Positions 15,272 through 23,741 of a stretch of 64,000 nucleotides of DNA are shown here, one piece after another. The translations under genes and the position numbers were made by a program. Every line of letters starts with the position of its first letter. Positions within the stretch are counted from its first letter, which is position 1. Origin of the DNA: Micromonospora sp. WMMD961 (GTDB lineage: Bacteria; Actinomycetota; Actinomycetes; Mycobacteriales; Micromonosporaceae); the NCBI RefSeq assembly GCF_029626145.1, contig NZ_JARUBJ010000002.1:5677501-5741500 (forward strand). The letters are read 5' to 3'. A model generated the notes under the pieces. That model ran no database searches and was not told the origin of the DNA. It saw only the letters and a list, made by a program, of their open reading frames with translations.

Positions 15272-18151
15272 TCAGATCAGCCGCAACTCGCGCGCCCGCC
15301 GGACCGCTTCACGTCGGCGGGTCGCGTCGAGTTTTCGGTAGATGTTGCGGACGTGGGTCTTCACCGTGTTGACCGAGAGCGACAGTTCACTGGCGATCTC
15401 CACGTTGGACAGGATGCTCTGCAGGTAGCGCAGGATGGTGAGCTCCCGCTCGGTGAGCGGCTCGTCGAGCATGCCCCTGGGCGCGGCGGCCGGCCGGGCA
15501 GTTGTCGTGCTGGCCCCTCGGACCAGGTCGCTGACCAGCGCGAAGTGCGCGGTGCCCGCGTCCAGGTGGGCGGCCAGCAGGTCCCGCACGGGTGGCGCGG
15601 CGCGGGTGAAGACCCGCCGGCAGCCCTGCGGGCCGGCCAGGTCCAGCACCTGTTCCAGGACCCGGCCGGCCCGACGCCCGTCCCCGGCCTGCTCGGCCAG
15701 CACGGCGTCCAGCAGTCCCGCGTCCAGGCGTACCGGCAGCGGCCAGGCCGTGGCCGTCGGCGACTGCCAGCCCGGTAGGGCCCGACCAGCAGCGGCGGTG
15801 TCGCCGGCGAGCAGTTCCACCTTCGCCACCGTCACCGCGAGCACCGGGTCGGTGCCGTCCGCGGCGGCACCGGTCAGCAGGTCGCGGGCGGCGTCCAGGT
15901 CGCCCCGCTCGGCGCGCAGTTCGGCCTCGGCGGCGCGCAGGAGGCTGGTCAGCTCCGTGGCGGAGGGCCGGTCGACCAGTGCCGCACCGGCCCGGACGAG
16001 CAGCCGCTGGCCGGCTGCCGGGTCGCCGGCGTCGCGGTGCAACTGCGCCCGGCACAGGGCGGCCACCGCCGCCGCCACGGGCTCGCCGGGGGCAGCGGCG
16101 AGCCAGTCGTCGCCGGTACCCGTCTCGGCGCTGCCGACCCGCCCGTCGGCGACGCCGAGCGCCGGGCCGGCGAGAGCGAGGTTCGCGGTAGCCTCTTCGG
16201 GCTGGTCCCGCAGCAGCGCCACCAGGGCCAACGCCAGGTACGCGTAGGCACAGTCGAGCCGACAGGACCAGCCCCGGCAGGGCGGCATGCCCAGTGCGTC
16301 CCGGGCCGCCTGCTCTGCTGCTCGCAGCTCACCGCGAACTGCCAGCAGCAGTGCGGCGCGGCTGGCGCCGACCAACTCGGTACGCGGCCGGCCGGCCTCC
16401 CGAGCCGCCGCCCGGGCCCGGACGAAGCGGGCGGTCGGCAACGCACCGTCGGCCAGCTCGACCAGCCCCAGGGCGGTGCCGGTGAACGCCCTCAGGTCCG
16501 CGTCGTCGGCCGCGCCGCCCCCACCGGTGGTGGGCGCGGAGTTGGCCGGCGCGCTCGGCGCGGAGTCCGGCACCCGGGTCGGTGTGGCGCCCGCCGGGCG
16601 GGTTCGCAGCAGTCGGGCGGCGGCGGCCCTCACCTCCGCCGGGTCGTCGGCGAGCCGGGCCACGCTCACCTCCAGCGCGGTGACCAACCGCAGGAACCGG
16701 TCGCGACGCGGCACGGGAAGGCCCGCGGCGTGTCCGGCCGCCGCGCGTAGGTGGCCGGTGGCGGCCGCCAGATCGCCGGCGTACGCGCGCTCGGCGGCAC
16801 AGGCCAACGCCACCTCCGGATCGGCGCGGACCACCTCCGCCGGTGGTGACCCGGGGGCCGGGGCGGGCACCGGATCACGGTCGTAGCGGGTCAGCTCCGG
16901 CCAGTGCGCGACGAACAGGTCACCGGCCAGGTCCCACCGGCCGGCGGCCAACGCGTGCCGCAGACCGTCGGACGGCCGGCCGTCGCCCACGTACCAGTCG
17001 GCGGCCCGAGCGTGCAGCTCGCGCAGCTCGTCGGCGGGCAACCGCGCCAGGTCGGCGCGGAGCAGGTCGGCGAGCAGGGGCTCGCACCGGTACCAGGGCG
17101 GGCGGGTGTCCTCCCGGTGCAGCAGACCACCGGCCCCGGCGAGATCGGTGAGCGCCTGCCCGGCGTCGGCGCGGCCGGTCAGCGCCTCGGCCAGGTCGGC
17201 GCAGACGGTGTCGACCAGGGCGGTACGCCGCAGCAGGTCCTGCTCGGCCGGGTCGAGCGTCGAGAGCACCTCCTCGTGCAGGTAGCCGGCGATCTCCGGT
17301 TGGTCGCCGCCGAACTGTCCCACCCAGCGCTCCGGGTCGGGTTGACCGCGTACCGCCAGGGCCGCGATGCGCAGCGCGGCCGGCCACCCTCCGGTCCGAT
17401 CCCGCAGACGGTGCACGGCGGCCGCCGGTAGCGCCGCACCGTGCGCGGTGAGCAGGTCGGCCACCTCGTCGTCGGTGAACGCCAACTCGTCCGGGCCGAT
17501 CTCGGTCAGCTCGCCGGCGAGGCGAAGCCGGTGCAGCGGAAGGTGCAAGCCGGCCCGCGCGCCGATCACCAGCCGCAGCCGCTGCTCGGCGTGGCGCAGC
17601 AGGAACTCCAACCCGCTCAACGCGGCCGGGTCGGTGACCCGGTGCAGGTCGTCCAGGATCAGCAGCACCGGCCGGTCCGCGGCAGCGAGCGAAGCGGCCA
17701 GCGCCTCCAGGTGCTCCGGGCGCGGCGACCGGTCGGGCACCGGCCCGCTCTCCGTCGAGCCGGTCGCCGAACGCAGCGCCGCCGCGAGGTACGCCCAGAG
17801 CCGGTCGCCGTCGTCGCCGACCTCCACGGACACCCACGCCGGGACGGGGCCCGCCTCGGGGGTCAGCTGACCGGAGTCGGGCACGACCGCGCCCGGTTCG
17901 ACGTCGGCCGGAGCGCCACCCAGCCGCACCCAGGAGGCGAGCAGGGTGGTCTTGCCCCAACCGGCGGGAGCAGCGATCCGGGTGACCGGTCCCGCGCTGC
18001 CCTCGTCCAACCGGCGCAGCAGGCGGGGCCGGGCCACCACCGGTGCCGGCGGCACGGCCGGTGTCAGCCGGGACGCGAGCAGCGGCGGCCCCGCCGCCGG
18101 CTCGACCCGCACGCGTTCCTGTTCCGGCACCCGGCCCCACCCCCACCGCAC
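15272..18151 (-). CDS. MalT-like LuxR-family ATP-binding transcriptional regulator
   Basis: 959-residue STAND regulator. Order of domains: N-terminal NTPase with Walker A APAGWGKT (62-69) and Walker B LLILDDLH, winged-helix region and Asp-rich sensor loop to about 370, a long helical TPR-like scaffold to about 880, and a C-terminal LuxR helix-turn-helix (LTERELTILRYL, EIASELSLSVNTVKTHVRNIYRKL). Such proteins are off when ADP-bound and oligomerise on binding an inducer. The inducer is unknown; the divergent operon at 18300 is the first candidate target. The GTG start at 18151 has a weak ribosome site; GTG at 18130 is also possible, with a GGGG run better placed. Confidence 0.88.
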   Translation of the reverse strand: MRWGWGRVPEQERVRVEPAAGPPLLASRLTPAVPPAPVVARPRLLRRLDEGSAGPVTRIAAPAGWGKTTLLASWVRLGGAPADVEPGAVVPDSGQLTPEAGPVPAWVSVEVGDDGDRLWAYLAAALRSATGSTESGPVPDRSPRPEHLEALAASLAAADRPVLLILDDLHRVTDPAALSGLEFLLRHAEQRLRLVIGARAGLHLPLHRLRLAGELTEIGPDELAFTDDEVADLLTAHGAALPAAAVHRLRDRTGGWPAALRIAALAVRGQPDPERWVGQFGGDQPEIAGYLHEEVLSTLDPAEQDLLRRTALVDTVCADLAEALTGRADAGQALTDLAGAGGLLHREDTRPPWYRCEPLLADLLRADLARLPADELRELHARAADWYVGDGRPSDGLRHALAAGRWDLAGDLFVAHWPELTRYDRDPVPAPAPGSPPAEVVRADPEVALACAAERAYAGDLAAATGHLRAAAGHAAGLPVPRRDRFLRLVTALEVSVARLADDPAEVRAAAARLLRTRPAGATPTRVPDSAPSAPANSAPTTGGGGAADDADLRAFTGTALGLVELADGALPTARFVRARAAAREAGRPRTELVGASRAALLLAVRGELRAAEQAARDALGMPPCRGWSCRLDCAYAYLALALVALLRDQPEEATANLALAGPALGVADGRVGSAETGTGDDWLAAAPGEPVAAAVAALCRAQLHRDAGDPAAGQRLLVRAGAALVDRPSATELTSLLRAAEAELRAERGDLDAARDLLTGAAADGTDPVLAVTVAKVELLAGDTAAAGRALPGWQSPTATAWPLPVRLDAGLLDAVLAEQAGDGRRAGRVLEQVLDLAGPQGCRRVFTRAAPPVRDLLAAHLDAGTAHFALVSDLVRGASTTTARPAAAPRGMLDEPLTERELTILRYLQSILSNVEIASELSLSVNTVKTHVRNIYRKLDATRRREAVRRARELRLI

Positions 18152-18194
18152 GTTCCGCCCCCGGTCGGCGGGCGGTTACCCGGCGCAGGGCGGT

Positions 18195-18225
18195 TCACCC
18201 CTTCCGGGCGAGCACGCTTCACCCG
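18195..18225 (+). promoter_or_regulatory. 31-bp conserved upstream motif, copy 2
   Basis: Matches 13281-13311 at 28 of 31 bases (TCACCC, TTCCGGGCGAG, ACG, TTCACCCG in the same spacing). It lies 75 bases before the start of the small protein/dehydrogenase operon, almost the same distance as copy 1 from its gene. Two further direct repeats (CGGTTACCC at about 18173 and CGGTTCACCC at 18191) precede or overlap it, so the site may be extended. Confidence 0.7.
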
Positions 18226-18299
18226 ACCGGGACCGACGATCGGGGGACGTGGCAGCCGCCCTGGTGGTGGCGGCCGCGGTGTGCGGACGGGGAGGACGG

Positions 18300-18785
18300 A
18301 TGGGACCGATGGGACGGCTGGCGCGGGCGGGACCCGCCCTGGGCAGCGGTGCGCTGGCCGGGGCGGCGCGGCTGCTGCGCGTACCCCGGTGGCTGGGTTG
18401 GCCCGGCGCGGACGGCGATGCCGCCGCGCGCCGCCCGACCGACGCGGACGGCGACCCTGTCGCGCCGGCTCGGTGGGAGGTGGTGACGGTCGACCGGCCG
18501 CCGGAGCAGGTGCTTGCGGACGGTCGCTGGCCCGAACCCCTACGCCGGTTGGACGGGGCGATCGAGGTGCGGGTGCGGCCGGCGCCCGGCGACCGGGGGA
18601 CGGAGTTGGCCGCTCGGCCGGTGGCCGGCGGCCCGCCGCCCGCCGGGCTGGCCGCGCACCTGGTCGGCGACGACCCGGGGCTGCTGGTGCGCCGGACGTT
18701 GCGCCAGGTCAAGCAGCGCGTGGAGGCCGGCGAGGTGCTGCGTGCGGACCGGTCCCCGCTGGACCGCCCCGAGGTGCGCGGGTGA
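18300..18785 (+). CDS. Small protein cotranscribed with the dehydrogenase
   Basis: 161 residues from ATG at 18300 with GGAGG upstream. The N-terminus (LARAGPALGSGALAGAARLLRVP) is a weak hydrophobic or amphipathic helix, perhaps membrane-associated. The rest has WEVVTVDRPPEQVLADGRWPEPLRRLDGAIEVRVRPAPGDRGTELAARP and a terminal QVKQRVEAGEVLRADRSPLDRPEVRG. I recall similar proteins preceding zinc-dependent dehydrogenases in Streptomyces; they look like shortened SRPBCC/cyclase-type domains but no function is established. Its GTGA stop/start overlap with the dehydrogenase implies a shared role. Confidence 0.7.
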   Translation: MGPMGRLARAGPALGSGALAGAARLLRVPRWLGWPGADGDAAARRPTDADGDPVAPARWEVVTVDRPPEQVLADGRWPEPLRRLDGAIEVRVRPAPGDRGTELAARPVAGGPPPAGLAAHLVGDDPGLLVRRTLRQVKQRVEAGEVLRADRSPLDRPEVRG

Positions 18786-19930
18786 GGGCGCTGTGCTGGG
18801 TCGCCGCCGACGAGGTGGCGGTACGCGAGGTGCCCGACCCGGAGCTGCGCAACGAACGGGACGTTATCGTCCGGGTTCGGCGCAGCGCCACCTGCGGCGG
18901 GGACCTGCCGATGCTGGCCGGTCGGGACCCGCTACTGCGGGCCGGTGACGTGCTCGGGGCCGAGTTCCTGGGCGAGGTGGTCGAGGTCGGGCCCGGGGTC
19001 CGCCGGCACCGCACCGGCGACCGGGTGGTCGTGGCAGCGATCGTCGCCTGCGGCGGCTGCTGGTACTGCCGTCAGGGCCTGCACTCCTGCTGCGACAACG
19101 GCAGCGCCGACCCGCCGAGCGCGGACCCCGACTGGGAGCGTTCCGACGCCGGTTGCTTCGGCCGGCCCCGAGCGGCGGGCGGGTTCGCCGGTGGTCACGC
19201 CGAGTACGTGCGGGTGCCGTACGCCGACGTGGGCGCGTTCGGAGTGCCGGACGAGGTCGACGACGACCGGGCGGTGTTCGCCGCCGACGCCGCGCCGAGC
19301 GGGTGGCTGGCGGCGGAGTTGGGGACGGTGCGTCCGGGCGACGTGGTGGCGATCTGGGGCGCCGGGGCGGTGGGCCAGTTGACCGCCCGGGCGGCGGTGC
19401 TGCGCGGTGCCGCCCGGGTGCTGGTGGTGGACCGCCACGAGGAGCGGTTGCGGATGGCCGAGCGGCACTGCGCTGCGGAGCCGCTGAACTACCGCCGCAC
19501 CGACGTCGCGGCGGAGCTGCGCGACCGCAGCGGCGGACGTGGTCCGGACGTGTGTGTGGTGGCGGTCGGTACGCCGCCCGCCCGATCGGTGGTCGACCGG
19601 TTCGGTGGCCACACCGCCGACCGACCGGACGCGCTGCGGGAGGCCGTACACGCCTGCCGCAAGGGCGGCGCCGTGGTGGTGCTCGGCGCGACCGCCGGCT
19701 TCGTCGACGCGTTTCCGCTGGGCACGGTGACCGACCGCCGACTCACGCTGCGCGGTGCGCGTCGGCCGGACCTGCGCGACGTGCCGATGCTGCTGGACCG
19801 GATGGCCCGCGACGAGCTGCGTACCGAGCATCTAGCCACCCACCGGTTGCCGTTGGAGCAGGCCCCCCACGGGTACGCGTTGTTCCGGGACCGGGCCGAC
19901 GGTTGTGTACGCGCCGTGTTCACGCCCTGA
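18782..19930 (+). CDS. Zinc-dependent alcohol dehydrogenase family protein lacking a catalytic zinc ligand
   Basis: 382-residue medium-chain dehydrogenase from GTG at 18782, overlapping the preceding stop. Structural zinc cysteines are intact (Cys90, 93, 96 and 104 in CGGCWYCRQGLHSCC), and the Rossmann motif WGAGAVGQ is present. The first catalytic ligand Cys38 is in TCGGDLP. At the second position, where the family normally has G-H-E, this protein reads LGAEFLGE: the zinc-binding His is Ala60. The preceding text GDVLG and following EFLGEVVEVGPGV align without a gap, so this is a substitution. Family members typically oxidise glutathione-independent formaldehyde or alcohols; here zinc-independent activity or a non-catalytic role is possible. 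Confidence 0.82.
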   Translation: MRALCWVAADEVAVREVPDPELRNERDVIVRVRRSATCGGDLPMLAGRDPLLRAGDVLGAEFLGEVVEVGPGVRRHRTGDRVVVAAIVACGGCWYCRQGLHSCCDNGSADPPSADPDWERSDAGCFGRPRAAGGFAGGHAEYVRVPYADVGAFGVPDEVDDDRAVFAADAAPSGWLAAELGTVRPGDVVAIWGAGAVGQLTARAAVLRGAARVLVVDRHEERLRMAERHCAAEPLNYRRTDVAAELRDRSGGRGPDVCVVAVGTPPARSVVDRFGGHTADRPDALREAVHACRKGGAVVVLGATAGFVDAFPLGTVTDRRLTLRGARRPDLRDVPMLLDRMARDELRTEHLATHRLPLEQAPHGYALFRDRADGCVRAVFTP

Positions 19931-19980
19931 CGGCCGCTTCGTGATCTGCCATCGGGGGCCACGAATGGCAGACTCCGGGG

Positions 19981-21162
19981 ATGGCTGGGGAGCGGACGTA
20001 CGACGTGGTGCTGTTCGGGGCGACCGGGTTCACCGGCGGTCTGACCGCTGAATACCTGGCCCGGCACGCGCCGGCCGGGCTGCGCTGGGCGCTGGCCGGG
20101 CGCAACCCGCAGCGTCTCGCCGCCGTCCGGGACCGGCTCGCCGCGATCGACCCGACGCTGGCCGGGCTGCCGCTACTCACCGCCGACGTGACCGACGCGG
20201 CGTCGCTGCGTGCGGTGGCGGAGAGCACCCGGGTGGTGGCCAGCACGGTCGGCCCGTACATCCACCACGGGGAACCGCTGGTCGCAGCCTGCGCCCGGGC
20301 CGGCACCGACTACCTGGACATCACCGGCGAACCGGAGTTCGTCGACCTGATGTACGTGCGTCACCACGCCGAGGCGACAGGCACCGGCGCGCGGCTGGTG
20401 CACGCCTGCGGCTTCGACTCGGTCCCGCACGACCTGGGAGCCTGGTTCACGGTCAAGCAGCTGCCCGCCGACGTGCCGATCACCGTGGACGGGTACGTGC
20501 GCGCCGGTGGTCGGTTCTCCGCCGGCACGTACCACTCGGCGCTCACCGCGTTCTCCCGTACCGCCCAGGCCAGCCAGGCCGCCCGGGACCGCCGGGCGGT
20601 CGAGCCGCGCCCCACCGACCGCCGGGTCCGGGCGGTGCCCGGCCGGCTGGCCCGCTCCGCCGAACTGGGCATCTGGACCGTCCCGCTGCCGACCATCGAC
20701 CCGCAGGTGGTCCGCCGTTCGGCTGCGGCCCGCCCGGAGTACGGCCCGGACTTCCGCTACCGGCACTTCGCGGCGGTGAAGCGGCTGCCCACCGTGCTGG
20801 CCGGCGCGGCCGGGCTCGGCGCGCTGATCGGGCTGGTGAAACTGCCACCCAGTCGACGCTGGTTGCTCGGTCGACTCGCCTCCGGGCAGGGGCCCAGCGC
20901 CCAGCAGCGGGCGGCGTCCTGGTTCCGGGTGCGGTTCGTCGGCACCGGCGGCGGACAGCGGGTGGTCACCGAGGTGGCCGGCGGCGACCCGGGCTACGAC
21001 GAGACGGCGAAGATGCTCGCCGAGTCGGCGCTGTGCCTGGCGCTCGACGACCTGCCGCCGACCGCCGGGCAGCTCACCCCCGTCGCCGCGATGGGCGACG
21101 CGCTGCTCGACCGGCTCGTCCGGGCCGGGCTCACCTTCCGGGTGCTGGACCGCTCGGCTTGA
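19981..21162 (+). CDS. Saccharopine dehydrogenase-like (trans-acting enoyl reductase type) protein
   Basis: 393 residues. N-terminal Rossmann fold with VVLFGATGFTGGLTAEYLA (10-28), then AGRNPQRLAAVRDRL and VVASTVGPYIHHGEPLVAACARAGTDYLDITGEPEF, the hallmark of the saccharopine dehydrogenase-like/SCCPDH family. CGFDSVPHDLGAW is also typical. In mycobacteria close relatives act as trans enoyl reductases for polyketide lipids; elsewhere the substrate is unknown. A hydrophobic segment at about 263-280 (TVLAGAAGLGALIGLVKL) could be a membrane contact. It is followed after 25 bases by the MerR-clamp gene on the same strand. Confidence 0.82.
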   Translation: MAGERTYDVVLFGATGFTGGLTAEYLARHAPAGLRWALAGRNPQRLAAVRDRLAAIDPTLAGLPLLTADVTDAASLRAVAESTRVVASTVGPYIHHGEPLVAACARAGTDYLDITGEPEFVDLMYVRHHAEATGTGARLVHACGFDSVPHDLGAWFTVKQLPADVPITVDGYVRAGGRFSAGTYHSALTAFSRTAQASQAARDRRAVEPRPTDRRVRAVPGRLARSAELGIWTVPLPTIDPQVVRRSAAARPEYGPDFRYRHFAAVKRLPTVLAGAAGLGALIGLVKLPPSRRWLLGRLASGQGPSAQQRAASWFRVRFVGTGGGQRVVTEVAGGDPGYDETAKMLAESALCLALDDLPPTAGQLTPVAAMGDALLDRLVRAGLTFRVLDRSA

Positions 21163-21187
21163 CCCTCGACCGGGTCGAGGGGGCAGG

Positions 21188-22270
21188 ATGCCCAGCGTGA
21201 GCGACCTGCACAGCATCGGTGAGCTGGCCCGGGCCAGTGGTCTGACCGTCAGCGCCCTGCGCTTCTACGACTCGGCAAGGGTGCTGGAGCCGACCCTGGT
21301 CGACCCGGTCACCGGCTACCGCTGGTACACCGACGAGCAGATCGCGCCGGCCCGACTGGTGGCCGGGCTGCGCCGGATCGGCATGCCGGTTCCGGAGATC
21401 GCCGCCGCGGTACGCGCCGAGCCGGCCGTGGTGCACCAACTGCTCGACGCGCACCTGCGCCGGCTCGCCGACGGGCTCAGCGACGCGCGTCGCGAGGTCG
21501 ACCGGCTGCGGGCCCTGGTGGACCCGACCCCGCCGACCGCCACCACGCTCCTGGTCTCCCCCGCTGCCCTGGCCGCCGCGCTCGACGCGGTGCGCTTCGC
21601 CGTCGGCGTCGACCCGGAGCTGCCGATGCTCGCCGGCGTGCTGTTCGACGTGGAGCCCGACGGCGTCCGGCTCGTCGCCACCGACCGGTACCGGCTCGCG
21701 CTGGCCCGTGCCCGGGCCGACGTCGACGGACCGCCGGTACGGGTGTTCGTGCCGGTGGCCCTCGTCGACCAGCTCCGGCCACTGCTCGACAGCGCCGACG
21801 CCTGGCCCGTCCGGCTGACCGTGGCGGGCCCGGACCTGCGGGTGCGGGCGGCCGACCGCACGGTCACCGGCACCGCCCTGCCGTACGACTTCCCGGACTA
21901 CCACCGGTTGCTGCGGCAGTCCGTCGGCGAGCGGCCGACCGCGCGACGGATCCCGGTGGACGTGGCCACGCTGCGCGCCGCGCTGGCCGACCCGGCGGCC
22001 CCCACGGTCGCCCTCGACCACGACGGCACGACCCGGAAGGTCACCGTGCTCGGCGTCGGCGACCACGGCGAGCTTCGACTGCTCGCCGCCGTCGACCCGG
22101 GGACCGACGCGCTGCGGATCGGGGTGGACGGTGGCTACCTGCTGGACGCGTTGGACGCGGGCGGCGCGCCGCAACTGGTGCTGGAGCTGGACGGGCCGAT
22201 CGCCCCGCTGGCCGTACGCCGTCCGGACGACGCGGACACCTACTCCGTGCTGATGCCGATCCGGCTCTGA
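21188..22270 (+). CDS. MerR-type regulator fused to a DNA polymerase III beta (sliding clamp)-like domain
   Basis: 360 residues. Residues about 7-75 form a MerR winged helix-turn-helix (SIGELARASGLTVSALRFYDSARVLEP, then YRWYTDEQIAPARLVAGLRRIGMPVPEI). A helical linker extends to about 110 (LDAHLRRLADGLSDARREVDRLRALV). The remainder resembles two clamp-type domains: LLVSPAALAAALDAVRFAVGVDPELPMLAGVLFDVEPDGVRLVATDRYRLALARA is close to the DnaN second domain, and the C-terminus ends VLMPIRL, like the MPxRL end of DnaN. I recall this MerR/DnaN architecture in other actinomycetes, but no function is known to me. Start at ATG 21188 with GAGGGGG upstream. Confidence 0.88.
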   Translation: MPSVSDLHSIGELARASGLTVSALRFYDSARVLEPTLVDPVTGYRWYTDEQIAPARLVAGLRRIGMPVPEIAAAVRAEPAVVHQLLDAHLRRLADGLSDARREVDRLRALVDPTPPTATTLLVSPAALAAALDAVRFAVGVDPELPMLAGVLFDVEPDGVRLVATDRYRLALARARADVDGPPVRVFVPVALVDQLRPLLDSADAWPVRLTVAGPDLRVRAADRTVTGTALPYDFPDYHRLLRQSVGERPTARRIPVDVATLRAALADPAAPTVALDHDGTTRKVTVLGVGDHGELRLLAAVDPGTDALRIGVDGGYLLDALDAGGAPQLVLELDGPIAPLAVRRPDDADTYSVLMPIRL

Positions 22271-22364
22271 ACGGGGTCCGTCACTCCCCGTCCCGGGTCG
22301 AAAGGGGCACGACCGGTAGCATCGGGAGGTCTAACTGACCCCGGACGGAGGCGTACGGAGCAGC

Positions 22365-23651
22365 ATGCTCGACATGGAGTTGATCCGGAAGGATCGCGAG
22401 GCGGTGGCGACCGCGCTGGCGAAGCGTCTGGATCCCGCCGAGGTCACCCGTGCCCTGGACGAGATCCAGCGGCTCGACCAGGAACGACGCGCCCTCATCA
22501 CGGAGATCGACGCCGATCGGCAGCGCCGCAAGGCGGAGGCGCGGGCGTACGCGGAGGCGAAGCGCGCCGGGCGCGAGCCGGACGTCGCCGCGCCCGAGGC
22601 CGGTCGCCGGCAGCTCTCCGAGTTGGAGTCGGAGCTGGACGAGGTGCAGGGGCGGCTGCGCACCGCGATGAGCGAGCTGCCCAACCTGCCCGCCGACGAC
22701 GTCCTTCCCGGCGGCAAGGAGGCCAACCGGGTCGTCAAGACCTTCGGTGAGCCGCCGGTGATCGAGAAGGTCCGCGACCACGTGGAGCTGAGCCGGGCGC
22801 TGGGCCTGGTCGACCACGAGCGCGGCGTGAAGCTCGGCGGCTCCGGCTTCTGGATGTACACCGGGATGGGTGCCCGGCTGGAGTGGGCGCTGCTCAACTT
22901 CCTCATCGACGAGAACGTCAAGGCCGGCTACGAGTTCCTGCTGCCGCCACACCTGCTGCTCGACACGGCTGGCTTCGCCGCCGGGCAGTTCCCGAAGTTC
23001 TACGACGACGTCTACCACCTGGACCGGGAGTCCGCCCCGCGTGGGCAGTTCCTGCTGCCGACGTCGGAGACGGCGATCCTCGGCGCGTACCAGGACGAGA
23101 TCCTGGAGACGCCGAAGCTGCCGCTGAAGCGTTTCGCGTACACGCCGTGCTACCGCCGGGAGGCGGCCGGCTCACACTCGGACGAGCGCGGCACCGTACG
23201 CGGCCACCAGTTCAACAAGGTGGAGATCTTCCAGTTCACCCTTCCGGAGCAGGCCGACGCCGCACTGGAGGAGATGCTCGCTCACGCCGAGAGCCTGGTC
23301 GAAGGGCTGGGCCTGCACTACCAGCGCACCCTGCTCTCGGCCGGCGACGCCAGCGCCTCGATGAAGAAGACCCTCGACATCGAGGTGTGGATGCCGAGCA
23401 CCGGGAAGTACAAGGAGGTGTCGTCGGTCTCCTGGGCCGGCGACTACCAGGCGCGTCGGGCGGCCATCCGCTACCGCGAGCCGGGCGGCAAGCAGACCCG
23501 TTTCGTGCACACCCTCAACGGCTCGGCGCTGGCGACGAGCCGGCTCTTCCCGGCCATCCTTGAGCAGTTCCAGCAGGCCGACGGCAGCGTGCTGGTCCCG
23601 AAGGTCCTCCAGGACCGCCTGGGCACCGACCGTCTGACCCCGCTGCGCTGA
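22365..23651 (+). CDS. serS: Seryl-tRNA synthetase
   Basis: 428-residue class II synthetase charging tRNA-Ser. N-terminal long antiparallel coiled coil at about 25-105 (LDEIQRLDQERRALITEIDADRQRR, LSELESELDEVQGRLRTAMSELPN) is the tRNA-binding arm. Catalytic motif 2 is FAYTPCYRREAAG with GTVRGHQFNKVEIFQF, and motif 3 is LNGSALATSRLFPAILEQ. TSETAILGAY is the conserved serine-side element. It is full length with no insertions. Single gene with its own terminator; no tRNA or T-box element is visible upstream. Confidence 0.98.
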   Translation: MLDMELIRKDREAVATALAKRLDPAEVTRALDEIQRLDQERRALITEIDADRQRRKAEARAYAEAKRAGREPDVAAPEAGRRQLSELESELDEVQGRLRTAMSELPNLPADDVLPGGKEANRVVKTFGEPPVIEKVRDHVELSRALGLVDHERGVKLGGSGFWMYTGMGARLEWALLNFLIDENVKAGYEFLLPPHLLLDTAGFAAGQFPKFYDDVYHLDRESAPRGQFLLPTSETAILGAYQDEILETPKLPLKRFAYTPCYRREAAGSHSDERGTVRGHQFNKVEIFQFTLPEQADAALEEMLAHAESLVEGLGLHYQRTLLSAGDASASMKKTLDIEVWMPSTGKYKEVSSVSWAGDYQARRAAIRYREPGGKQTRFVHTLNGSALATSRLFPAILEQFQQADGSVLVPKVLQDRLGTDRLTPLR

Positions 23652-23658
23652 ATCAGTC

Positions 23659-23696
23659 GGCGGCGGGGCTGGTGCGTCCGCACCAGCCCCGCCGCC
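23659..23696 (+). terminator. serS terminator, probably bidirectional
   Basis: GGCGGCGGGGCTGGTGC (23659-23675) pairs perfectly over 17 bp with 23680-23696 around loop GTCC. It sits between the convergent stop codons of serS and the discoidin protein. Confidence 0.9.
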
Positions 23697-23741
23697 CTCG
23701 ATTCGAGCCTCGGGTGTCAGACCGTTGTCGATCCCGCCGGG

